Shown here piece by piece: positions 1 through 4,925 of a stretch of 5,298 nucleotides of DNA. Position 1 is the first letter of the stretch. The number at the start of each line of letters is the position of its first letter. Location: the NCBI GenBank assembly GCA_020059985.1, contig JAGVCI010000081.1:1-5298 (forward strand), read 5' to 3'. Source of the stretch: Candidatus Peribacterales bacterium (GTDB lineage: Bacteria; Patescibacteriota; Gracilibacteria; Peribacterales; Peribacteraceae). The position numbers and the translations under genes were made by a program. A model generated the notes under the pieces. It was not told the DNA's origin, made no database searches, and was given only the letters and a program-made list of their open reading frames with translations.

Positions 1-1246
1 CGGAGAGATCCAAGAGAACAATCACTTCGATCGTAAGCACTACTTCTACCCCGATCTCCCGTCAGGGTTTCAGATCTCGCAGTACGACTTCCCTCTCTCG
101 AAGGGCGGATCAGTGGAGTTTGATGTTCCCGACGCGAGCGGCAGAAGCACCGGCCGTCGCACGTGTCGGATCACGAGACTGCACATGGAGAACGACGCGG
201 GAAAACTTTCGCACCGCGGAACGAAGACACTCTGCGATTACAATCGCGCGGGAACACCGCTCATGGAGATCGTGACGGAGCCGGATCTACGAAATGCCGA
301 TGAGGCGTCGGCATTTGCGGAAGAGTTGCGAAGAATCCTGATCGCGGTGGATGCGAGTGAAGCGGACATGTTCAAAGGCATGATGCGTTTTGACGCATCG
401 ATCTCGCTGCGCGAGAAAGGCACCGAAAAACTGAATCCTCGGAGTGAGATCAAGAACTTGAACTCGTTCAAGGCACTCGAGAAAGCCCTAGTCTATGAGG
501 AAAAGCGGCTACGCAAACTTTGGGAAGAGCAGGGCGGGCCACTGAAGGTGAATATCACCGTCGGATGGGTGGATGACGAAGAAAAGACCCGCATGCTGCG
601 CGAAAAAGAAACGGCAGACGACTACCGGTACTTCCCGGAGCCCGATATTCCGCCGCTCCACTTCTCGAAGAAAGATATCGAGGCAGTGCGCAAAACTCTA
701 CCCGCACTTCCGCAAGAACTAACAGCGAAGTACGTAGAACTTGGACTCACGAGTGCAGAAGCCGCGCAACTCGTGAATGAATCGAAGTTGCGATCACTCT
801 TCGACACGGTGTACGCAAAAACGAAAGATGCGAAGCGTGCGTCGGGATTGGTGCTCACACAGCTCACGGGTTTTCTGAATGCGCACGAGAAAAATATTGG
901 TGACGCGCCGAGTCTGGACGCGATGCTCGAGCTCGTCACGGCGATCGATGAGGGAACGATCTCGGGAAGTGCTGGAAAAGAAGTGCTCGAGAAAATGATT
1001 ACGACGGGAAAGAGCGCAGCAGCGATCATCAAAGCAGAAGGTATGCAGCAGATCAGTGACACCTCTGCGATCGAGGCGCTCGTCGATCAAGCAATTGCCT
1101 CAAATCCGAAAGCAATAGAGTCATTCAAGTCTGGCAAAGAAGCCGCCCTCGGTGCCATCGTCGGATGGGTGATGAAGGAATCGAAGGGACAAGCGAATCC
1201 AAAACTTGTGAACGACATTTTGAAATCGCGCATTCAATCTTTGTAA
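1..1246 (+). CDS. gatB: Aspartyl/glutamyl-tRNA amidotransferase subunit B (GatB), 5'-truncated by window edge
   Basis: GatB is the tRNA-binding and kinase subunit of the cytoplasmic GatCAB complex, which converts Glu-tRNA(Gln) and Asp-tRNA(Asn) to Gln-tRNA(Gln) and Asn-tRNA(Asn). The reading frame is open from base 2, so the gene begins upstream; 414 residues are visible against a usual length near 475-480, so roughly the first 60-70 are missing. The GTG at 113 is an internal Val, because the homologous block FDRKHYFYPDLPSGFQISQYD lies before it. Visible GatB landmarks in order (fragment numbering) are ITRLHMENDAGKL (about 57-69), DYNRAGTPLMEIVTEPD (79-95), EIKNLNSF (about 149-156), DYRYFPEPDIPPL (about 207-219) and a complete C-terminal YqeY-like tail with GTISGSAGKEV and ANPKLVNDIL. 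The common EGSLRCD block reads KGMMRFD here. The gene ends in TAA one base before the next ATG, suggesting co-transcription with it. gatA/gatC are not in view. Confidence 0.97.
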   Translation, partial: GEIQENNHFDRKHYFYPDLPSGFQISQYDFPLSKGGSVEFDVPDASGRSTGRRTCRITRLHMENDAGKLSHRGTKTLCDYNRAGTPLMEIVTEPDLRNADEASAFAEELRRILIAVDASEADMFKGMMRFDASISLREKGTEKLNPRSEIKNLNSFKALEKALVYEEKRLRKLWEEQGGPLKVNITVGWVDDEEKTRMLREKETADDYRYFPEPDIPPLHFSKKDIEAVRKTLPALPQELTAKYVELGLTSAEAAQLVNESKLRSLFDTVYAKTKDAKRASGLVLTQLTGFLNAHEKNIGDAPSLDAMLELVTAIDEGTISGSAGKEVLEKMITTGKSAAAIIKAEGMQQISDTSAIEALVDQAIASNPKAIESFKSGKEAALGAIVGWVMKESKGQANPKLVNDILKSRIQSL

Positions 1247-1247
1247 G

Positions 1248-1598
1248 ATGAGCAGTGGTGAACTTAGCCCTATCGGTAATTTTCGCAGGAATGCAGACGA
1301 TGACATGACAGAAGTGAAAAAATTGGAGCAAAACATGGGTGCGCTCAACGACACAATTCGAGCGACTGTTATTTGTGAACGTGAGCTATTGCTTGAAGTA
1401 TTCGCAATGGGTGCACGCATGGGAATCCTTGTCGAAAACGTCCGCGCAAATAAATCGATGACTCAGGGGTTCATGATCAGATATGGAACAGTTTCCCAAA
1501 GAGGAGAGCTTGAAGCGATACTCGATCTCTTCGATCAAATTGAAGAACGGATTGCGCGTCTACAAGACGAATTGCGAGATGCAGTCAATAATGACTAA
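1248..1598 (+). CDS. Hypothetical small helical protein directly downstream of gatB
   Basis: I do not recognise this 116-residue protein. It has no signal peptide, membrane segment or cysteine motif (one Cys, in VICERE). The sequence suggests helices: residues about 24-67 are helical and charged, and the C-terminal stretch 86-113 (GELEAILDLFDQIEERIARL onward) has heptad-like Leu/Ile spacing compatible with a coiled coil. The middle segment (ANKSMTQGFMIRYGTVSQRG) is less regular. The listed ATG at 1248 lies one base after the gatB TAA, favouring translational coupling, but it has no Shine-Dalgarno. In-frame ATGs at 1305 and 1335 are alternatives; 1335 has a GGAG six bases upstream and would give an 87-residue protein. 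By eye the base composition is more AT-rich than gatB. Its stop overlaps the efp stop on the other strand. Evidence that it is a real gene is position, a clean open frame and protein-like composition; function is unknown. Confidence 0.62.
   Translation: MSSGELSPIGNFRRNADDDMTEVKKLEQNMGALNDTIRATVICERELLLEVFAMGARMGILVENVRANKSMTQGFMIRYGTVSQRGELEAILDLFDQIEERIARLQDELRDAVNND
1325..1328 (+). promoter_or_regulatory. Candidate Shine-Dalgarno for an internal start at 1335
   Basis: GGAG sits six bases before the in-frame ATG at 1335. It is the best ribosome-binding match near any start candidate of the small gene after gatB, and so argues for an 87-residue product. The ATG at 1248 has no such match but could be reached by ribosomes finishing gatB. 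The two possibilities cannot be separated here. Confidence 0.3.
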
Positions 1599-2152
1599 AC
1601 CCTCGACATATATTCGCCCGTGTCCGTGTTCACTTTCACGCTGTCGCCTTCGTTGATGAAGAGCGGGACGTTCACTTTGATTCCAGACTCGAGCGTCGCC
1701 GGCTTCGTACCACCAGTTGCAGTATCACCCTTCACACCAGGCATGGTCTCGACGACTTTGAGATCGACCGTCGGAGGCAGCTTGATACCGATTGGCTGCT
1801 CCTCGAACACCATCGCATCGCACTCCTGTCCCTCGACCAAGAAATCGACAACCTCGCCGACGGTATCGGCCGGCAGCTCAAACTGATCGTAGGATGTGAG
1901 ATCCATGAATGCATACGCCTCCTTCGCCTTGTAGAGGAACTGCACACGACGGTACCCCACCTCCGCCTGCTCAATTTTCTCGCTGCCCTGGAAGTTGTGC
2001 GCAATGACTGCACCGGTCTTCAAGTTCTTCAATTTGCACTGCATGTTGGCTTTGCTCTGACTTTTACGACCAAACTGCGACGAAATAATGAGGAACGGTT
2101 CACCATTCATCTGAATCGCGCGGCCGGGCTTTAGATCGGTAATGACGTACAT
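1595..2152 (-). CDS. efp: Elongation factor P (EF-P)
   Basis: EF-P binds between the ribosomal P and E sites and relieves stalling at proline runs. The chosen ATG at 2152 gives MYVITDLKPG and a 185-residue protein, the normal EF-P length; a TTG at 2191 would add 13 non-homologous residues and is not favoured. The three-domain family layout is visible: a KOW-like N-terminal domain (about 1-61), a middle OB domain (about 64-125, with FLYKAKEAYAFMDLTSYDQ), and a C-terminal OB domain (about 129-185). The latter includes GVKGDTATGGTKPATLESG, the signature K-P-A-x4-G-x2-V-x-V-P-x2-I-x2-G, and the canonical ending GEYMSRV. The unusual part is the loop that contacts the P-site tRNA: it reads FGRKSQSKA, and the residue matching the modified E. 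coli Lys34 is Gln32, with no Pro-Gly before it. No Shine-Dalgarno is evident. It lies 117 bp after the anti-sigma gene on the same strand and may share its transcript. Confidence 0.97.
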   Translation of the reverse strand: MYVITDLKPGRAIQMNGEPFLIISSQFGRKSQSKANMQCKLKNLKTGAVIAHNFQGSEKIEQAEVGYRRVQFLYKAKEAYAFMDLTSYDQFELPADTVGEVVDFLVEGQECDAMVFEEQPIGIKLPPTVDLKVVETMPGVKGDTATGGTKPATLESGIKVNVPLFINEGDSVKVNTDTGEYMSRV

Positions 2153-2269
2153 GGATGACCCAGTGTGAGGGTGAGGCGAAGAGAGCGTCAAGGGAGGGAA
2201 TCGAGGAAATCGAAGATTTCGATGAAACCGAGGATCTCCGCCTCAATTGCTTCTCTTTCCTCGAAACCT
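2153..2269. other. Intergenic spacer between anti-sigma gene and efp
   Basis: This 117-bp spacer holds the 9-bp-period array at 2196-2231. I see no hairpin followed by a T-run on the minus strand, so there is no convincing terminator for the anti-sigma gene. A TTGACG (minus strand, 2186-2191) could be a -35 box, but 17 bases further on the sequence is TCACAC, a poor -10, so an independent efp promoter is not supported. No small gene with a credible start was found. Confidence 0.6.
2196..2231 (+). repeat. Array A: 9-bp-period TCGA-rich repeat (four units)
   Basis: Read in consecutive ninemers the sequence is GGGAATCGA, GGAAATCGA, AGATTTCGA, TGAAACCGA: each ends in (T/C)CGA, giving a consensus near NGRAWTCGA. 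The first 32 bases (2196-2227) match 4878-4909 at 28 of 32 positions, so this is a dispersed element and not chance composition. It also contains two mutually exclusive short inverted repeats: GAAATC/GATTTC at 2206-2211 and 2215-2220, and ATCGAA/TTCGAT at 2209-2214 and 2218-2223. Stems this short with 3-base loops are weak as terminators. A repeat identity is well supported by the second copy; the function is unknown. Confidence 0.7.
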
Positions 2270-4192
2270 TTATTCCTGTCCCGCCTTCAGCCACTGCAGA
2301 CGCACGATCTCGCGGCGAATGAGTTCCGGGAAGTTCTCTGGCCCATCGGGTAATGCAGAGAGGAGACGGCGGAGGATGCGTCCTTGATCGGGGTGACCTT
2401 CGAGAGCCTTAAGCTCCACAGCGAGTTGGTTGATGCGCGAGCGCTCCATGTGGAAGACGAAAATTCTCTCGCGGATGCCCTGCACGATTTCGCGGATCTG
2501 ATCCTCGGTAAGGATCTCGACTGCCGGCTCGGACTCTGGCGGGAGGTACTGCGACACGGCGAGGAGGAGATCGCCATCGACGCCGCCCGTGCGCTCATGC
2601 ATATCCGTGATCGCGAATGCGAACTCGGAGAGGAGCATGCGTGCCTCCTTCACGACTTCCGGTGGAAGGTCGTGTGAAGGATTGTGCAGCGCGATCAAGT
2701 ATCCCTGAAGGTCGTCCCAGATGGCGCGGATCTCGGGCAGTTTGCCTTCGTCGACGTTCTGGAGAAGTGCAGATGCCGTATCGACGAGGAGCACAGCCTG
2801 CACATCCTTGGAAGTCACCTCGCCGTCCGGTACCCCAGCGCTCGCCTCGAGCACCGCCTCTTTGATGAGGTATGCATTGTCATCCGGGAGCACGGCAGCG
2901 AGTTCGCCCGTGGCCTCCGCGAGGGATTGCTCGATGAGAGACTGGACGATGGTATCACCCGAACCGCTCACGATCTGGAGGAGAGAGTCGCGGTAATCTG
3001 CGAGTGTGACTTCGACTGCTTCGACATCGCCCTCAGCGAGGAGCGCGGCAGCCTCGTCCAAACGTGACTCGGCGTGCTGCAACTGTTTCTGGACGCGTGC
3101 CTCTTCGTTGAATGTGAGGAGAACATCGACCGTCTCAGCTATGCGCTTTACGGGGTAGAGCGTCGACGTCGGGAGAATGCCTGCGCGTGCGGCTCGTCTC
3201 TCCTGTTGCATCTGTGCAATGGAACGACGGTGCACAGCATCACGGAGAAGGTTTTGTACGACCCATGCGTCTTCAAATTCCTCTTCGGCAATTTTCTTCA
3301 CGAGTCCTGCTCCCGCTTCGGTAAGTTCGATGCGCTCACCAGCGATCAGAGAGAGTGAATCTTCCCCGCTCTGCGCAGCGATGCGCCGATCCCACACAGA
3401 CACATCAACGATGCTGTCCTCGGCAATGGAAACGCTTCCTTCATGGACGAGGACAGTTCCGTACGTCGTGGAGATCCAAATTCCCTGGAGATGCGCGGGG
3501 ATCAGTCCCTGCACCCACACACGCCCGGTGATCACCGTGAGCGCCATGCCATCTCCGTCTGCATCCACTGGATCATCGGTCGAAGTGATCTCGACGGTAG
3601 TTTCGCTATCGAGACGCACGACGCCATCATCACGGAGCAGGATGCTCGCTTCGCCATCTTCCGTGCGCAGTACCATTCCCTCTTCGAGGACTAATTCTTC
3701 GGAGACGGGTTGCCAGAGTCCGCTGAGCGAGACCGAGACTTCACCACGTGTCGGGAGGAGAGAGACGAAGCTCACGGCGCGCGTCGGCGTTGCGATGAAG
3801 AGCGACGGCCCGAGGCGCACGAGAATTGCGAAGACCGCGAGTGCGGCGACCCACTTCACCGTGCGTTGTGTGGCACCCGCGCGAACAGGAACCGCCTGCA
3901 TGAGGAAGCGAGACTGAATGTGCATCTGCAGATCCGCAGATGGCGTGAGCCACGTACGCACTCTCTCGAGAAGAGTGAGAACCGCGCTCGTATCGATAGA
4001 CTTGAGAATCCTCTTCCAAAGCATCGCCTGCAGACCCTCTTCCGGGGTCAGAATTTCCTTCGTTTCAGCCAGCGCCTCGGGCGCAGCGCGCAAACGCCGC
4101 TCTAAGCGCTTGCCAATGCGCTTTTTGACCTGCGAGGACGGGGTAAGCTCCTCGCGGAGCCGTTGGAAGTGGGAATCGTGGGACATATCCAT
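2270..4192 (-). CDS. Membrane-anchored FecR/DUF5667-type protein, probable anti-sigma factor of the adjacent ECF sigma
   Basis: This 640-residue protein is probably a single-pass regulator that binds the neighbouring ECF sigma factor in the cytoplasm. Residues 1-110 are charged, helical and cytoplasmic, and carry three spaced copies of an LTPxxxxxxIxxR-like motif starting at residues 16, 48 and 82. One transmembrane helix follows (about 113-133, VKWVAALAVFAILVRLGPSLFI). Residues about 140-252 look like a FecR domain (GEVSVSLSG, then ASILLRDDGVVRLDSETTVEI, then GRVWVQG and a TTYGTVLVHEGSV repeat) with an inserted DADGDG loop at 210-215. From about 339 the segment ILPTSTLYPVKRIAETVDVL and the following AESRLDEAAALLAEGDVEAV resemble DUF5667. 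The remainder is helical and unassigned. There is no zinc anti-sigma HxxxCxxC motif. The start at 4192 is chosen because the only longer option, a TTG at 4261, lies inside the sigma gene; 4186 is equally possible. Neither has a Shine-Dalgarno. It lies 28 bp after the sigma stop. The anti-sigma role is inferred from context and architecture. Confidence 0.85.
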   Translation of the reverse strand: MDMSHDSHFQRLREELTPSSQVKKRIGKRLERRLRAAPEALAETKEILTPEEGLQAMLWKRILKSIDTSAVLTLLERVRTWLTPSADLQMHIQSRFLMQAVPVRAGATQRTVKWVAALAVFAILVRLGPSLFIATPTRAVSFVSLLPTRGEVSVSLSGLWQPVSEELVLEEGMVLRTEDGEASILLRDDGVVRLDSETTVEITSTDDPVDADGDGMALTVITGRVWVQGLIPAHLQGIWISTTYGTVLVHEGSVSIAEDSIVDVSVWDRRIAAQSGEDSLSLIAGERIELTEAGAGLVKKIAEEEFEDAWVVQNLLRDAVHRRSIAQMQQERRAARAGILPTSTLYPVKRIAETVDVLLTFNEEARVQKQLQHAESRLDEAAALLAEGDVEAVEVTLADYRDSLLQIVSGSGDTIVQSLIEQSLAEATGELAAVLPDDNAYLIKEAVLEASAGVPDGEVTSKDVQAVLLVDTASALLQNVDEGKLPEIRAIWDDLQGYLIALHNPSHDLPPEVVKEARMLLSEFAFAITDMHERTGGVDGDLLLAVSQYLPPESEPAVEILTEDQIREIVQGIRERIFVFHMERSRINQLAVELKALEGHPDQGRILRRLLSALPDGPENFPELIRREIVRLQWLKAGQE

Positions 4193-4220
4193 TGAAGGAA
4201 ACGTGGGAAATTGGCTTCTG

Positions 4221-4790
4221 TTACAGATTTTCCTTGAAATCGGGTGGCAATAAATCCTCAAGCTTGCGTAGCGCTCTAAACTTCAAAATTCGGATGGATC
4301 CTTCGGATGTTCGTAGCACCCTGGCGATCTCGTCCGTGGGAAGTTCCGCGACGTAGGAAAGCGACAACACCTCACGATATCGAGCGGGTAATTGCTCGAG
4401 AGCCTTGCGCACCATGCGCAGTGTGTACGACCGTTCCGTCGCCGTCTCGGCACGATTGAGTTCATCGGGGTCACTCATCTGCTCCGGAACTTCTTCCCAG
4501 GTTTGTGCGGTGCGGTACGCATCGATCACCATGTTTCGGACGATACGGAACAGCCACGCGCCAAACGGCACGTTTTTCTGCGGCTTATACGTGTGCAGTT
4601 TTTCCCACGCCTTCACGAAGATATCCGCGACCAAGTCTTCGGCCACGGTCTGCGGGACACGCAGTGCGGCGTACCGATAGACGGACGTAAAGAAATGATC
4701 GTAGATCTTGGCGAACGCCTTCGTGTCTCCATCCTGCGCCGCACGGACCCACTGCTGAAGTTGAGCGGGATCTAATTCCTTCAAAACCAT
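4221..4790 (-). CDS. ECF-type RNA polymerase sigma factor (sigma-70 family)
   Basis: The 189-residue length and the two-domain form are those of an extracytoplasmic-function sigma factor, which redirects RNA polymerase to a small regulon. Region 2 spans about 22-95: AFAKIYDHFFTSVYRYA (2.1), then AEDLVADIFVKAWEKL (2.2, core-polymerase contact) and PFGAWLFRIVRNMVIDAYR (2.3-2.4, -10 recognition). A short acidic linker follows (about 96-124), then region 4 (about 125-181): ALEQLPARYREVLSLSYVAELP and a helix-turn-helix PTDEIARVLRTSEGSIRILKFRALRKL (-35 recognition). There is no extra C-terminal domain. The ATG at 4790 is the first good start; it has no Shine-Dalgarno, but a TATACT lies eight bases upstream. 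The next gene, 28 bp downstream, encodes the likely membrane partner, the usual arrangement for ECF sigma and anti-sigma pairs. The target promoters and the signal cannot be read from this window. Confidence 0.95.
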   Translation of the reverse strand: MVLKELDPAQLQQWVRAAQDGDTKAFAKIYDHFFTSVYRYAALRVPQTVAEDLVADIFVKAWEKLHTYKPQKNVPFGAWLFRIVRNMVIDAYRTAQTWEEVPEQMSDPDELNRAETATERSYTLRMVRKALEQLPARYREVLSLSYVAELPTDEIARVLRTSEGSIRILKFRALRKLEDLLPPDFKENL

Positions 4791-4798
4791 GAGAGCGA

Positions 4799-4827
4799 AG
4801 TATAGAGCGTTCTAAGGGGGGATGGAA
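4799..4827 (-). promoter_or_regulatory. Candidate promoter of the sigma/anti-sigma operon, possibly leaderless
   Basis: On the minus strand TATACT (4804 down to 4799) matches five of six bases of the housekeeping -10 consensus and ends eight bases before the sigma ATG at 4790. A start of transcription about seven bases beyond it would fall at or one base before the start codon, giving a leaderless mRNA; this agrees with the lack of a Shine-Dalgarno there. The -35 side is poor: TTCCAT at 17-base spacing (4827-4822), or GTTCCA at 18. No GGAAC-type ECF -35 is visible, so autoregulation by this sigma is not supported. The call rests on the -10 alone. Confidence 0.42.
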
Positions 4828-4868
4828 CGGGTTGGACATGATCTGGATGAGAAAAAGGCCAAATCATG

Positions 4869-4904
4869 AGATTTCGAGGGAATCGAAGGAATCGACGATT
4901 TCGA
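4869..4904 (+). repeat. Array B: 9-bp-period TCGA-rich repeat (four units) upstream of the four-helix-bundle gene
   Basis: Consecutive ninemers are AGATTTCGA, GGGAATCGA, AGGAATCGA, CGATTTCGA, followed by a degenerate GGAAAAACA. It matches array A with 28 of 32 identities (4878-4909 against 2196-2227), in the same orientation. Its right end lies about 20 bp before the four-helix-bundle start codon. In that gene's frame the array is open, but a TAG at 4914-4916 separates it from the ATG, so it is not part of the protein. Confidence 0.7.
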
Positions 4905-4925
4905 GGAAAAACATAGTCTGTAGGC

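Larger units (their letters stand above)
4791..4925. other. Divergent intergenic region between the sigma gene and the four-helix-bundle gene
   Basis: This 135-bp region must carry the promoters for both outward-facing genes. It contains a TATACT box for the sigma side, a run of six G (4816-4821), a short inverted repeat AAATC-ATGA-GATTT (4861-4874), and the 9-bp-period array B. On the plus strand TTGGAC (4832-4837) has no acceptable -10 partner at the normal spacing, so no promoter for the four-helix-bundle gene could be named. Confidence 0.6.

Noticed and set aside
2153..2191. TTG start at 2191 extending EF-P by 13 residues
   Set aside because: EF-P homology begins at the ATG at 2152, and the total length with that start (185) is normal for the family; the extra residues look like translated spacer.
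2163..2191. Promoter for efp with TTGACG as -35
   Set aside because: At 17-base spacing the -10 position reads TCACAC, and neighbouring spacings are no better, so half of the promoter is missing.
2206..2223. Array A hairpin as an intrinsic terminator of the anti-sigma gene
   Set aside because: Stems are six base pairs, AT-rich, and not followed by a T-run on the minus strand; the symmetry follows from the repeat unit itself.
2384..3917. Long plus-strand open frames opposite the anti-sigma gene (for example 2684-3067 and 3177-3917)
   Set aside because: They are antisense shadows of a strongly protein-like gene, with skewed Arg/Ser/Ala content and no recognisable domain or start signal.
4193..4261. 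TTG start at 4261 extending the anti-sigma protein by 23 residues
   Set aside because: It would begin inside the sigma gene with a Cys-containing leader of unlikely composition, no Shine-Dalgarno, and a rare start codon; an ATG at 4192 follows shortly after the sigma stop.
4392..4775. Plus-strand open frames opposite the sigma factor gene
   Set aside because: The minus-strand frame encodes an unmistakable ECF sigma factor; the opposite frames show no family features.
4869..4904. Array B as a CRISPR array
   Set aside because: Units are nine bases with no spacers, far shorter than CRISPR repeats, and there are no cas genes.
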